From contig BJGQ01000016.1 in the NCBI GenBank assembly GCA_014190575.1, forward strand, positions 1-62,576: a stretch of DNA of 62,576 nt, read 5' to 3'. The number at the start of each line of letters is the position of its first letter. Position 1 is the first letter of the stretch. The DNA comes from Bacteroidota bacterium (lineage in GTDB: Bacteria; Bacteroidota; Bacteroidia; Chitinophagales; UBA10324). The position numbers and the translations under genes are program-made. This document shows, in pieces, positions 1-9,852 of this stretch. The notes beneath the pieces were generated by a model. That model had not been told where the DNA came from. It saw only the letters and a program-made list of their open reading frames with translations, and ran no database searches.

Positions 1-41
1 TTGAATTGCTGTATCATGCCTGCTGCAAATATTTTTAACGC

Positions 42-2222
42 ATGGCAAAGAAAAACACCAAACCGGCTGAACAAAAAAAACCGGACATAAAAACCCGAAA
101 CCCGAAACAAGAAACCCGAAACTATCCCTGGTGGGCAAAAAATTCAGGTGCTTTCTTTCTTATCACATTAGTCACATTTGTTTTATACTTCAACACACTG
201 CATCATAAATATTCGGTTGACGATGCCATTGTAATTACCGAAAACATGTACACTCAACAGGGGGCAAAAGGCATTTCAGATATTCTGACTCACGATACCT
301 TCTTAGGATTTTTTAAAGTAGAAAAAAATTTAGTAGCCGGCGGTCGTTATCGTCCGCTTTCGCTGGTGACTTTTGCACTGGAGAAAGAATATTTCGGCGA
401 CTCGCCGCATACCAGTCACTTCATAAATGTATTGCTGTATGCGCTGTGCGGAATTTTTATTTACCTGATGCTGCAGCAACTATTTAAAAATGCAGATGAA
501 CGGATTTCGAAACTGCAATTGCTACCGCTGATAACGACACTGCTATTCATTGCTCACCCGATTCACACTGAAGCAGTAGCGAACATAAAAGGGCGCGATG
601 AAATTATGAGTATGCTTTTTTGCTCCATTGGTTCGTGGCTTTTGTTGCAATACATGGATTCAGGAAAGTCGATGATGAAAATGATTTTGTCGTTCGTTTG
701 TTTTTTTCTCGGTATGTTATCGAAAGAAAATGCTGTTACTTTTTTTCTTGTGATACCGATGATGTGGTGGCTATTCCGGAAAGCTGAAATGAAAAGTATT
801 ATTCAGTTAATGATTCCACTTGCAGCTGCAACTGTTATCTTTTTAATTCTCCGTCAATCGTTCACACACACTTCAATTAATAAAGAAGTGAATGAGATAA
901 TGAACAATCCATTTTTTGGAATGACGGTTTCACAAAAATTTGCAACCATCATTTTCACTTTCGGAAAATATTTATGGTTGTTGCTGGTTCCATTAAAACT
1001 TACTTCAGATTATTATCCGTTTGAAATCAAAGTTCAATCATTTAGTTCAGTTTGGGTAATCGTAACTCTTTTAATATCAGTTGCTGCAATTGTTATTGCA
1101 ATTATGCAATTGAAAAAGCAACCACTTATTTCGTTCAGCATTATCTTTTTCGGTTTAACATTTTCAGTGGTGAGTAATCTTGTTTTTCCAATCGGAACAT
1201 TTATGAACGAACGGTTTCTGTTCATGCCTTCATTGGGATTTTGTTTGTTGCTTGGCTATGGCATCATTCGTTTTTCAGAATTTTTATTAAAGAGAGAAAA
1301 TTTGAGTTATTCAAATCCATTTCACCTAGCACAATTTTCATTGGCAGCTTTTTCAATTATGATGCTGGGTTATTCCGGAAGAACCATTGCGCGAAACCCT
1401 GCATGGAAAGATAATTTCACTTTATTTATGACCGACATTCACAACTCACCTAACAGCGCTAAAATAAATAATGCAGCAGGTGGTGAGTTAATTGCACAAT
1501 CAGATAAAGACACTGACCCAAACGAAAAGAAAAAGAAAATTAATCAGGCAAAAATTTATCTGAAGAAAGCATTGGAGCTATACCCAAAGTACAGCAATGC
1601 ATATTTGTTATTAGGCAATGCTTATTTTAAAGGCGATAAAGATTACGCAAAATCATTTCATTATTACAAACAGGGAATGGTAATGTATCCCGGTTACACA
1701 CTGGCTTATAATAACATGAAGATCCTGATGGGAAATTGGAAAGATTACAATGCCCAACGCGATTCAATAATGAGTTATTTAAAAGAATCTCCCAACGATC
1801 CGGTACCTTATTATTTCCTTGGTTCATTGATGGAAAATTTAAACAAACCTGATTCTGCATTGCTGCAATATAAAAAAGCATTAACACTTGTACCTGGTTT
1901 TGCCGAGGCACTTTTACAAACCGGAATGATTTATGGAAAATATTTTAACAAGCTCGACTCCTCCGTTTTCTATCTGGAAAAATCAATAAAAGCAAATCCG
2001 GATATTGCTGAGTCGTATGAAAACTTAGGAACGGCGTATGGTATGCAGCAAAACCTCGGAGCCGCAATTACAATTTTAAATGAAGGGTTAAAAAGATTTC
2101 CAAACGATTCAAAATTGTATTACAACCTTGGTGTTTCTTACCAGATTTCAGGCAATACAGCAAAAGCAAAAGAGTGCATGGATAAATCAAAACAGTTAGA
2201 GCAATCGATAAAAACTCAGTAA
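42..2222 (+). CDS. TMTC-like multi-pass membrane protein with C-terminal TPR repeats (DUF1736 type)
   Basis: The 726-residue protein has a Lys-rich cytoplasmic N-terminus, about ten hydrophobic membrane segments (residues ~30-460) and a soluble tail (~470-726) of tetratricopeptide repeats such as YSNAYLLLGNAYFKGD. The segment AHPIHTEAVANIKGRDE (~168-185) matches the DUF1736/TMTC signature, and the early Asp pair in YSVDDAIV fits the first-loop acidic site of GT-C glycosyltransferases. TMTC relatives transfer mannose from a lipid carrier; the donor and acceptor here are unknown. The ATG is the only sensible start, as the next Met lies inside the first loop. A heptameric DNA repeat is embedded in the N-terminal coding region. 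Family assignment is fairly sure, substrate is not. Confidence 0.8.
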   Translation: MAKKNTKPAEQKKPDIKTRNPKQETRNYPWWAKNSGAFFLITLVTFVLYFNTLHHKYSVDDAIVITENMYTQQGAKGISDILTHDTFLGFFKVEKNLVAGGRYRPLSLVTFALEKEYFGDSPHTSHFINVLLYALCGIFIYLMLQQLFKNADERISKLQLLPLITTLLFIAHPIHTEAVANIKGRDEIMSMLFCSIGSWLLLQYMDSGKSMMKMILSFVCFFLGMLSKENAVTFFLVIPMMWWLFRKAEMKSIIQLMIPLAAATVIFLILRQSFTHTSINKEVNEIMNNPFFGMTVSQKFATIIFTFGKYLWLLLVPLKLTSDYYPFEIKVQSFSSVWVIVTLLISVAAIVIAIMQLKKQPLISFSIIFFGLTFSVVSNLVFPIGTFMNERFLFMPSLGFCLLLGYGIIRFSEFLLKRENLSYSNPFHLAQFSLAAFSIMMLGYSGRTIARNPAWKDNFTLFMTDIHNSPNSAKINNAAGGELIAQSDKDTDPNEKKKKINQAKIYLKKALELYPKYSNAYLLLGNAYFKGDKDYAKSFHYYKQGMVMYPGYTLAYNNMKILMGNWKDYNAQRDSIMSYLKESPNDPVPYYFLGSLMENLNKPDSALLQYKKALTLVPGFAEALLQTGMIYGKYFNKLDSSVFYLEKSIKANPDIAESYENLGTAYGMQQNLGAAITILNEGLKRFPNDSKLYYNLGVSYQISGNTAKAKECMDKSKQLEQSIKTQ
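94..121. repeat. Heptameric tandem repeat CCCGAAA x4 inside coding sequence
   Basis: Four back-to-back 7-nt units: CCCGAAA, CCCGAAA, CAAGAAA, CCCGAAA. It encodes part of the hydrophilic N-terminal tail of the TMTC-like protein (residues TRNPKQETRN). Because 7 is not a multiple of 3, successive copies are read in different frames, so the protein shows no obvious repeat. Other tracts of the same period but other words occur in this window. Confidence 0.8.
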
Positions 2223-2294
2223 TTTTTCTACTCCGTATACTCTGACATAAACTCTCTTCGATTTTTTTCGTTAAATAAAAACAAACAATTACTC

Positions 2295-2717
2295 ATGAAA
2301 TTTTCAATTCATAAATTAACACTTCTTATATTTTCTGTTACCTGCATTCTTGCTTCTTGCAGTAAAGCGCCGAATAAAATATTGCCAAAGAAAACCGGGA
2401 AGTGGAATGCAAATATTACTTCGCATGTAACTGCCACAGGTTATGATGTAACAACTACAAAAACAGTTGCTCTGACTTTTGATAAAGCAGGAACAGGAAT
2501 TTATTCTGATTCATCGGGTGCAGCAGTCAACTTTACCTGGTCATACGCTAAAGACTCCAAAAAAATAACTTACCAGAAAACAGGTTCGGGTGTAATTGTT
2601 TTTGATGTATCTGCAATGGAAAAGACTACGGAGCAATGGCACAATGTATCGCTTGAAATTATTGCTTTTGATACACAAACAACCGACCTTACTATAGATT
2701 TAACAAGAGCCGATTAA
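2295..2717 (+). CDS. Hypothetical lipoprotein, lipocalin-like size
   Basis: A 140-residue protein with a lipoprotein signal peptide: basic start, hydrophobic core, and lipobox LASC with Cys at ~22. The mature part is rich in Thr and Ser with alternating beta-strand patterns (WNANITSHVTATGYD, VALTFDKAGTGIYSD), as in small lipocalin-like or DUF5004-type Bacteroidota lipoproteins. I do not recognise a specific family. It follows the TMTC-like gene by 72 nt and ends just before a strong terminator, so the two may be co-transcribed. Confidence 0.7.
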   Translation: MKFSIHKLTLLIFSVTCILASCSKAPNKILPKKTGKWNANITSHVTATGYDVTTTKTVALTFDKAGTGIYSDSSGAAVNFTWSYAKDSKKITYQKTGSGVIVFDVSAMEKTTEQWHNVSLEIIAFDTQTTDLTIDLTRAD

Positions 2718-2739
2718 TAATTAAAAAAATATTTTCAAA

Positions 2740-2766
2740 AGCGCAGAAAAATTCTGCGCTTTTTTT
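2740..2766 (+). terminator. Rho-independent terminator after the lipoprotein gene
   Basis: Perfect stem AGCGCAGAA / TTCTGCGCT with a 3-nt A loop, followed by a run of seven T. It lies 23 nt past the lipoprotein stop codon. Confidence 0.85.
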
Positions 2767-2910
2767 ATTTTATTAAAGGTGATATGTCAAATTCATCGCA
2801 TTAATATTCCCACTCAGAAATAATTACTGCTTACTACATTGATGATCCTTATTTTTAAGTCATAATAAATGACTGTTCGTTGTAAATTTTAATACAAAAT
2901 TTTTCTGCTC

Positions 2911-5900
2911 ATGAAATCAACATCTGCTTTTTTAAAAACATTATTTTTCTTTTTTCTTTTTTCTTCAATTGGGAATGAAAAAATCTACGCACAATACGGA
3001 CTTTTATTTAATGGAAGTAGCCAGCGTGTAACATTTGGCGCAGCTGCAGGGCTGGGTGTTTCCAATTTTACTTTGGAGTGTTGGTTCTATAAATCAGGAA
3101 CCGGAGTTGGGGCAAGTACAGGAACAGGAGGAATTTCAAGTGGTATTCCTTTAATTGCTAAAGGTAGAGGTGAGGCTGACGGAAGCAATCTTGATATGAA
3201 TTATTTTCTTGGTATTAATTCATCAACCAATGTTTTGTGCGCTGATTTTGAAGAAGGAACTGGACAAGCAAGTCCCGGATTAAATCATCCGGTTTATGGC
3301 ACAACTACTTTATGTAATAATGTTTGGTATCATGCAGCAGTTACTTATGATGGTTCCACCTGGAAAGTTTATCTGAACGGAAATTTAGAAACAACACTGG
3401 TTGTTAACCGATTACCACAATCATTGAGCATACAACATGCATCACTTGCAACCGCCTTAAATTCAACAGGTGTTGCATCAGGTTATTTTAATGGCAAAAT
3501 GGATGAAGTTCGTATCTGGAACTATGCACGCACACAAACTGATATTCAAAATAATCTTTCACTCGAAATTACGAGTGCTACTGGCTTGGTTGGCAGGTAT
3601 AATTTGAATGAAAACACCGGAACTGTTGCCGCAAATACCGGTTCTGCTGGAACCTCAGTAAATGGAACATTGGTAAATACTCCAACATGGATTACCGGTT
3701 CAACTTTCACAGCACTTAACAGCAATTCATCTTTACAATTTGGAGGGACAAATTCTTATGTCACCTTCGGAAATAATACAGCACTGGGATTGTCTCAATT
3801 TACTTTGGAATGCTGGTTCAGAAGAGAAGGAACTGGTACGACCACAACAACAGGAACCGGAGGTGTTACCGCAATTCCAATAATTTCAAAAGGTAGTGAT
3901 GATGGAAACGGGACAACAAATGACATTAATTATTTTCTTGGTATTCAGTCAAGTGACAATAAAATAGTTGCTGATTTTGAAGAAGGAATAGGACAAACAA
4001 CTCCGGGTTTAAATCATCCGCTAACCGGAACAACAGTAATTCAAAACAATACATGGTATCATGTTGCTGCAACCTATGATGGAGTGAATTGGAAAATTTA
4101 CCTGAATGGAATACTTGAAACCACTCTTGCAGTAAACCGAATTCCACAATCGGCGAGTATCGAACACGCCGGTATTGGGACAACAATGAACTCAACCGGA
4201 ACAGCAAGCGGATTCTTCAATGGAAGAATTGATGAAGCAAGAATCTGGAATTCTGCAAAAACTATTTCTGAAATTCAAAATAACATCAACACACAAATTA
4301 CAACAACACAAACCGGATTAGTTGGCAGGTGGGGTATGAATGATAAATGCGGTACAACCGCTGCAGGGGTTGGAACCACAACCATTAACGGAACAATCAC
4401 CGGCAGTAATTGGAACTGGAACAGCGGAGCGCCATTTAATATCACCTTTGGATGTTCAACACCTTTAACACTTTCAACTTCATCTATCACTTCAAATTCT
4501 GCAATTTTAAATTGGGGTGCTGTTGCATCAGCAATTTCATACAATATTCAATACCGAATTGTTGGTGCCGCCACATGGACCAGCACTACTTCTGCTACAA
4601 ATTCTAAATCAATTACAGGGCTTTCTGCCACATCAAATTATGAGTGGCAGGTGCAAACAGTTTGCGCTTCAGGTTCAACTGCGTTTACCTCTTCATCCAC
4701 TTTCACCACACTATCAGCATGTGATATAGCTACTTCGCTAACAACAACTTCAATTACATCAACCTCTGCAATTTTAAATTGGGGTGTTGTTGCTTCAGCA
4801 ACTTCATATAATATTCAATATCGTATTGTTAGTGCCGCTACATGGACCAGCACTACTTCTGCCACTAATACTAAATCAATTACTGGACTTTCTGCTGTTT
4901 CAAATTATGAGTGGCAGGTGCAAACAATTTGTGCTTCCGGTTCTACTGCGTTTACTTCTTCTTCCACTTTCAGTACAACAGCGCTTGCTGCGTTTACTGA
5001 TTCATTAGTTACTACAAATGCTGTTTGGAAATATCTTGACAATGGAACAAATCAAGGCACTGCCTGGACTTTAACTTCTTTCAATGATGGAACATGGGCA
5101 TCAGGGGCAGCACAATTAGGTTATGGTGATGGCGACGAAGCAACAGTAGTTAGCTATGGTCCAAGTTCAACAGCAAAATACATTACCACTTATTTCAGAA
5201 AATCATTTTCAGTTACCAATCTTTCTTCGTACAATTTTTTAAAAATGCAATTGATGCGCGATGATGGGGCAGTAGTTTATATAAACGGAACTGAAGTTTT
5301 CAGAAGCAATATGCCCACCGGAACAATAACCTATACTTCAGTTGCCAGTGCTGCTGCTGCAGGTACCGATGAATCAGCCTGGTTTAGCGCCAATTTAAAT
5401 ACTTCATCAATTATTAATGGCACAAATGTTATAGCAGTTGAAATTCACCAGAATGTAGCTACAAGCTCAGATATCAGTTTTAAATTACGATTGATGGCTG
5501 GATACACGAATGCTGCCTCATTGGTTCGTAGTGCCTATTTAAATTCTGTTTCACCAAGTGGAATTGTTGTTCGATGGAGAACTGATTTGGCAACCGACAG
5601 TAAAGTTTCATTTGGAACTACATTAGGTACATATACAAGTTCAATTACAAATTCCTCAGTAACCACTGAACACATTGTTCAGCTTACCGGGCTTTCTGCG
5701 GCAACAAAGTACTATTATCAGATTGGCAGCACTACTGCTGTATTACAAGGTGATGCTGAAAATTATTTCTCGACTTCTCCTGTTTCCGGAAGCACATCTC
5801 CTGTTAGAATCTGGGCACTTGGTGATTTTGGTGCCGGAACCACCATTGAATCAGCAGTACGGGATGCATATATGACTTATACAGGAAGCACATACACTAA

Positions 5901-7029
5901 TCTTTTTATATGGCTGGGTGATAATGCTTACGAAACAGGAACAGATGCAAATTATCAAACAAATGTTTTTGGTTATTTCGGAAGTCAGTTTAAACATTTT
6001 CCGGTAATGCCTGCTCCAGGAAATCATGACTATGCAAATGTTGGTTATCAAAGTGCTTCTGCTCTAACAACCAATTGGCCTTATTACGACAACTTTACTA
6101 TGCCTACTGCAGCTGAATCTGGTGGTGTTGCATCCGGTTCTGAAAAATACTATTCATACAATTATGCGAATATTCACTTCATAACTTTAGATAGTTATGG
6201 CGCATTAAATAATTCATCAAGTCCAATGTATCAATGGCTGAATTCAGATCTTGCGGCTAATACTCAGCGATGGACCATCGTTTATTTCCATCACTCTCCT
6301 TACACCATGGGTTCACATAACAGTGATACTGAAGCTGAATTAATTGCAATGCGACAAAACATTGCGCCATTACTTGAGCAATATCATGTTGACCTTGTTT
6401 TGAATGGCCACTCGCATGTGAACGAAAGAAGTTATTTAATAAAAGGTCACTTTGGTTTGGCGAACACATTTACTACTGCTATGAAAGTGAGCACTGCAAC
6501 TAACGCCTTTACAAAATCCCCTCCTTACGATGGAACCATTTATGTTGTGGCAGGTTCGGGAGGAAAAGCAGGTGGAACATCTCAAACCGGCTGGCCCATG
6601 CCGTGTATGTACTTCTCCAACAAAACCCTTAATTGCAGCGTGGTAATTGATGTAACCAGCGACAACCTTTCCTGCAAGTTCATTGCAACTGATGGAACCA
6701 TTCCCGACCAATTTACCATGACCAAAACAGGAGCTGCTCGTTACAGTGCAACGGACGGAGAAAGTTTATTGGGATTAAATGTTTATCCGAACCCATCCAA
6801 CGATGAGTTTACTGTGTTTTATGAGCAGATGGAGGAAGGTAATGTAACCATGAAACTGCTGGATATTACAGGAAGATTAATTAGCGGAAGCGAACATGCT
6901 GTTTATCAGAATGCAGGTGGATACCAAATGAATTTTAATAAAAATCAACTACAACTATCAAGTGGAATTTATCTTTTACGCATATCTGTTAATGAAAAAC
7001 AATATGTAACAAAAGTGATTGTTGAATAG
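2911..7029 (+). CDS. Secreted multidomain metallophosphatase (purple acid phosphatase type) with T9SS sorting domain
   Basis: The 1372-residue secreted protein has, in order: signal peptide (1-28), two LamG/concanavalin-like domains (~30-215 and ~270-470), two near-identical fibronectin III domains (~515-600 and ~605-690), a beta-sandwich carbohydrate-binding-like domain (~700-860), a PAP-type N-terminal FN3 (~865-955), a calcineurin-like phosphatase domain (~965-1200) and a type IX sorting domain (~1290-1372, LGLNVYPNPSNDEF). The phosphatase motifs are all visible: GDFG, GDNAY, GNHDY, YFHHSPY and NGHSHVNE, which supply the metal ligands. The Tyr in GDNAY is the purple acid phosphatase ligand. 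It probably acts on phosphoesters outside the cell or on the surface. Phosphatase and T9SS export are well supported; the binding targets of the LamG domains are unknown. Confidence 0.88.
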   Translation: MKSTSAFLKTLFFFFLFSSIGNEKIYAQYGLLFNGSSQRVTFGAAAGLGVSNFTLECWFYKSGTGVGASTGTGGISSGIPLIAKGRGEADGSNLDMNYFLGINSSTNVLCADFEEGTGQASPGLNHPVYGTTTLCNNVWYHAAVTYDGSTWKVYLNGNLETTLVVNRLPQSLSIQHASLATALNSTGVASGYFNGKMDEVRIWNYARTQTDIQNNLSLEITSATGLVGRYNLNENTGTVAANTGSAGTSVNGTLVNTPTWITGSTFTALNSNSSLQFGGTNSYVTFGNNTALGLSQFTLECWFRREGTGTTTTTGTGGVTAIPIISKGSDDGNGTTNDINYFLGIQSSDNKIVADFEEGIGQTTPGLNHPLTGTTVIQNNTWYHVAATYDGVNWKIYLNGILETTLAVNRIPQSASIEHAGIGTTMNSTGTASGFFNGRIDEARIWNSAKTISEIQNNINTQITTTQTGLVGRWGMNDKCGTTAAGVGTTTINGTITGSNWNWNSGAPFNITFGCSTPLTLSTSSITSNSAILNWGAVASAISYNIQYRIVGAATWTSTTSATNSKSITGLSATSNYEWQVQTVCASGSTAFTSSSTFTTLSACDIATSLTTTSITSTSAILNWGVVASATSYNIQYRIVSAATWTSTTSATNTKSITGLSAVSNYEWQVQTICASGSTAFTSSSTFSTTALAAFTDSLVTTNAVWKYLDNGTNQGTAWTLTSFNDGTWASGAAQLGYGDGDEATVVSYGPSSTAKYITTYFRKSFSVTNLSSYNFLKMQLMRDDGAVVYINGTEVFRSNMPTGTITYTSVASAAAAGTDESAWFSANLNTSSIINGTNVIAVEIHQNVATSSDISFKLRLMAGYTNAASLVRSAYLNSVSPSGIVVRWRTDLATDSKVSFGTTLGTYTSSITNSSVTTEHIVQLTGLSAATKYYYQIGSTTAVLQGDAENYFSTSPVSGSTSPVRIWALGDFGAGTTIESAVRDAYMTYTGSTYTNLFIWLGDNAYETGTDANYQTNVFGYFGSQFKHFPVMPAPGNHDYANVGYQSASALTTNWPYYDNFTMPTAAESGGVASGSEKYYSYNYANIHFITLDSYGALNNSSSPMYQWLNSDLAANTQRWTIVYFHHSPYTMGSHNSDTEAELIAMRQNIAPLLEQYHVDLVLNGHSHVNERSYLIKGHFGLANTFTTAMKVSTATNAFTKSPPYDGTIYVVAGSGGKAGGTSQTGWPMPCMYFSNKTLNCSVVIDVTSDNLSCKFIATDGTIPDQFTMTKTGAARYSATDGESLLGLNVYPNPSNDEFTVFYEQMEEGNVTMKLLDITGRLISGSEHAVYQNAGGYQMNFNKNQLQLSSGIYLLRISVNEKQYVTKVIVE

Positions 7030-7097
7030 AATTTTGCTATGCTATTTTCCAGTGCTTTCAATTATCAGATTTTTATAATGACAAATGATAAAAGCAA

Positions 7098-7134
7098 TAA
7101 AAAACCAAGGGCCACCTCTTTCGAAGCAGCCCTT
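7098..7134 (-). terminator. Terminator of the alpha ribosomal operon
   Basis: Read on the minus strand, AAGGGC and GCCCTT form a stem enclosing an inner CTTCGAAAG hairpin, followed by GGTTTTTTATT. It sits 28 nt after the rplQ stop and also faces the convergent phosphatase gene. Confidence 0.65.
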
Positions 7135-7161
7135 ACAAAATTTATTTAACTATTTAGAATA

Positions 7162-7656
7162 TTATTCTTCAGATTTCTCTTCAGCACCACCCTCTTTAGC
7201 AGCAGCCGTTTTCTTGGCTGCACCACCTGCTCGACGAGTACGCTTTTTAGGTTCAGCACCAGAAGTAGTTTTTGTAGTTGAAGACTTGCCCGGAGACAAA
7301 CTGAAATCAACCAACTCAATCAATGCCATATCAGCGGCATCACCACGGCGGGGAGCAATTTTAATAATGCGGGTATATCCGCCCGGGCGAGTTCCTATTT
7401 TTTCGGCAATTTCTCCAAATAAAGTTTTTATACTTTCCTTATCCTGCAGGTAAGCAAAACACATACGACGGTTGTGTGTAGTATTTTCTTTTGTGCGGTT
7501 GATCAATGGCTCAATGTAAGTACGCAATGAACGCGCTTTAGCCTGAGTAGTAAATATCTGCTTGTTCAGAATTAATGCGTTCGCCAGGTTTTTCATCAAT
7601 GCCTTACGATGCGAAGCGGTTCTTCCGAGGTGATTAACTTTATGTCCGTGTCTCAT
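7162..7656 (-). CDS. rplQ: 50S ribosomal protein L17
   Basis: L17 lines the large-subunit exit tunnel region. The N-terminus [20 protein letters not shown] is diagnostic. At 164 residues it is longer than the ~127-residue E. coli protein: the core ends at ~118 (MALIELVDF) and is followed by a low-complexity tail of Lys, Ala, Gly and Glu. Such tails are common in Bacteroidota L17. It is the last gene of the alpha operon and is separated from rpoA by a gap carrying a heptameric repeat. Confidence 0.97.
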   Translation of the reverse strand: MRHGHKVNHLGRTASHRKALMKNLANALILNKQIFTTQAKARSLRTYIEPLINRTKENTTHNRRMCFAYLQDKESIKTLFGEIAEKIGTRPGGYTRIIKIAPRRGDAADMALIELVDFSLSPGKSSTTKTTSGAEPKKRTRRAGGAAKKTAAAKEGGAEEKSEE

Positions 7657-7665
7657 ATTTAAATT

Positions 7666-7700
7666 CAGTTGACAGTTGGCAGTTTACAGTAGGCAGTGTT
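7666..7700. repeat. Heptameric tandem repeat CAGTTGR x5 between rpoA and rplQ
   Basis: Five 7-nt units: CAGTTGA, CAGTTGG, CAGTTTA, CAGTAGG, CAGTGTT. It begins 9 nt upstream of the rplQ start, so it is in the transcribed leader of that gene. The same CAGT-based word family recurs at 29375-29424. Confidence 0.85.
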
Positions 7701-7731
7701 TGCCGGTAACTGTGCTGCAACCATTTTGTTT

Positions 7732-8724
7732 TTAATCTTCAATTTTAAATTTAGAAAGGTCCATTCCGAAGTGCAATCCTTTCTCGTTAATCAAGGCTTC
7801 AATTTCCATCAAACTCTTGCGACCGAAATTGCGGAACTTCAATAATTCGTTGGTATCGTACTTCACCATTTCGGCAAGACTGCCAATCTTCGCAGCTTTC
7901 AAACAGTTATAAGCACGAACGCTCAAATCTAAATCTTCCAAAGGAGTCTTCAGTAATTTGCGCATGTGCATTACATGTTCATCAACAACATCTTCTTCAA
8001 TTTTTTCTTTTGAATCAAATGAAATGTTTTCGTCAGAAATCAACATCAGGTGCTGAATCAAAATCTTTGCTGCTTCTTTTATTGATTCTTCAGGATGAAT
8101 GGTTCCGTCAGTTGTTATTTCGATAATGAGTTTTTCGTAATCGGTCTTTTGTTCAACACGGGTATTTTCAACTGCATATTTTACATTCTTAATCGGAGTG
8201 TAAATAGCATCAGTTGCAATTGTACCAAGTGGAGCTTCTTTCAGTTTCTGATCTTCAGCAGGCAAGTAACCTCTTCCCTTCGAAACATTTAATTCAATAT
8301 CAAATTTTACATTCTTCTCTAAGTGACAAATCACTAAATCAGGATTCATGATTTTAAAACCTGAAGTTGATTTTTCAATATCGCCTGCAGTGAATTCATC
8401 TTTTCCTTTTACAGAAACTAATATTTTTTCAGATGAAATTTCTTCGTCGCTTACTTTTTTGAAACGAACTTGTTTCAAATTCAAAATGATTTCGGTTACA
8501 TCTTCAGTTACACCTTTGATTGTGCTGAATTCATGTTCCACTCCACTTATGCGAACCGCGTTGATGGCATATCCTTCCAACGAAGAAAGAAGTACACGGC
8601 GAAGCGCGTTTCCGATGGTTACACCGAATCCCGGCTCCAATGGACGGAATTCAAACAGTCCTTCGAAGTCAGTTGCCTTCTGAAGAACAATTTTGTCTGG
8701 TTTTTGGAAAGTGAGTATGCTCAT
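7732..8724 (-). CDS. rpoA: DNA-directed RNA polymerase subunit alpha
   Basis: The alpha dimer is the scaffold for core RNA polymerase assembly. With the start at [12 protein letters not shown], the protein is 330 residues. I prefer this over a start 18 codons upstream because the longer form overlaps rpsD and adds residues foreign to the family. The N-terminal assembly domain (~1-230) includes [20 protein letters not shown], and the C-terminal domain (~250-330) includes [16 protein letters not shown] and [12 protein letters not shown], the helix-hairpin-helix that binds UP elements and activators. It lies in the usual place between rpsD and rplQ. Confidence 0.97.
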   Translation of the reverse strand: MSILTFQKPDKIVLQKATDFEGLFEFRPLEPGFGVTIGNALRRVLLSSLEGYAINAVRISGVEHEFSTIKGVTEDVTEIILNLKQVRFKKVSDEEISSEKILVSVKGKDEFTAGDIEKSTSGFKIMNPDLVICHLEKNVKFDIELNVSKGRGYLPAEDQKLKEAPLGTIATDAIYTPIKNVKYAVENTRVEQKTDYEKLIIEITTDGTIHPEESIKEAAKILIQHLMLISDENISFDSKEKIEEDVVDEHVMHMRKLLKTPLEDLDLSVRAYNCLKAAKIGSLAEMVKYDTNELLKFRNFGRKSLMEIEALINEKGLHFGMDLSKFKIED

Positions 8725-8755
8725 TATGCTTTTGTGTATTTGTTCAGTTATTGGT

Positions 8756-9364
8756 TTACTTAGAGTACAATTCAACAATCAGTTGCTCCTTGATGTTTTC
8801 AGGAATCTGATCACGCTCAGGGAAACTGAGGAAGGTACCTTTCATTGCTTCGCCGTTCCACTCTAACCATGGAAAGCGACTAACATTTTTTACATTGAGT
8901 GAAGCTGCAATTGCTGGATGTGTTTTTGAATTATCACGAACGCCAACAACATCACCTGATTTTAATGAATAGGATGGAACATTTACTGAACGGCCATTCA
9001 CTGTGATGTGACGGTGTGAAACCAATTGGCGCGCACCGCGACGAGTAGGCGCAATGCCTAAACGATACACAGTGTTGTCCAAACGGCTTTCCAATAATTT
9101 TAATAAGTTTTCACCGGTAACACCTTTTTTGCGAACCGCTGTTCCGTATGTTTTAGCAAACTGACGCTCCAACAAACCGTAAGTCAATTTTGCTTTTTGT
9201 TTTTCTTTTAATTGAGTACCATACTCTGAACCCTGCTTTCTTCTTTTAGAAGTTCCGTGCATACCGGGAGCATGAGGTTTCCGCTCAAGAGCTTTGCTGA
9301 AACCCATAATAGGTTCACCAAATTTTCTTGCAACTTTTGATTTAGGACCGAGATATCTTGCCAT
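8756..9364 (-). CDS. rpsD: 30S ribosomal protein S4
   Basis: S4 starts assembly of the small-subunit body and guards decoding accuracy. The 202-residue protein starts [18 protein letters not shown] and carries the S4 RNA-binding domain at ~95-155 ([40 protein letters not shown]). The zinc-binding Cys of some S4 proteins are absent, so this is the Cys-free form. It is 33 nt from rpsK in the alpha operon. In E. coli S4 represses its operon; whether that holds here cannot be seen. Confidence 0.97.
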   Translation of the reverse strand: MARYLGPKSKVARKFGEPIMGFSKALERKPHAPGMHGTSKRRKQGSEYGTQLKEKQKAKLTYGLLERQFAKTYGTAVRKKGVTGENLLKLLESRLDNTVYRLGIAPTRRGARQLVSHRHITVNGRSVNVPSYSLKSGDVVGVRDNSKTHPAIAASLNVKNVSRFPWLEWNGEAMKGTFLSFPERDQIPENIKEQLIVELYSK

Positions 9365-9397
9365 TGTATTTTTATTACTGTTTGTGGTTGATTGGAA

Positions 9398-9790
9398 TTA
9401 TACTCTTCTCTTTTTAGGAGGGCGACAACCGTTGTGCGGCATTGGAGTAATATCGCGAATGATAGTTACATCAATTCCAGAAGAACCGATGGCGCGGATA
9501 GCAGCTTCGCGACCTGAACCAGGACCCTTCACGAAAACTTCTACTTTGCGAAGACCTGAATCATGTGCAACTTTTGCGGCTTCAGATGAAGCCATTTGTG
9601 CTGCATAGGGAGTGTTCTTTTTTGAACCTTTGAAACCAACCTTTCCCGCTGAACTCCAGGAAATCACATTACCATTTTTATTAGTGAAGGCAATAATGAT
9701 ATTGTTAAAACTAGCCTGTATGTGCGCCTCTCCTTCCGGATCAGCCTTGATCGTTCTTTTTTTTGCTCCTACTTTTTTTGCGTCTGCCAT
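9398..9790 (-). CDS. rpsK: 30S ribosomal protein S11
   Basis: S11 forms part of the platform that contacts the codon-anticodon region in the E site. The 130-residue protein has a basic N-terminal tail and the conserved core ([37 protein letters not shown]) and ends in [15 protein letters not shown], the standard S11 C-terminus. Length and operon position are typical. The gap to rpsM upstream holds a heptameric repeat. Confidence 0.97.
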   Translation of the reverse strand: MADAKKVGAKKRTIKADPEGEAHIQASFNNIIIAFTNKNGNVISWSSAGKVGFKGSKKNTPYAAQMASSEAAKVAHDSGLRKVEVFVKGPGSGREAAIRAIGSSGIDVTIIRDITPMPHNGCRPPKKRRV

Positions 9791-9808
9791 GCTTAATTGT
9801 TGTTCGTT

Positions 9809-9850
9809 CTTAGTTGTTCACTTATAACTGATAACTTATCACTTATAACT
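9809..9850. repeat. Heptameric repeat around TATAACT in the rpsM-rpsK gap
   Basis: Reading on the plus strand, successive 7-nt units are CTTAGTT, GTTCACT, TATAACT, GATAACT, TATCACT, TATAACT. The last four are clearly related, the first two are degenerate. It nearly fills the 62-nt gap between rpsM and rpsK and is therefore transcribed with the operon. Confidence 0.7.
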
Positions 9851-9852
9851 TT

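Noticed and set aside
8725-8778. 18-codon N-terminal extension of rpoA
   Set aside because: It overlaps rpsD and adds residues not seen in alpha subunits; the ATG at 8724 gives the standard start.
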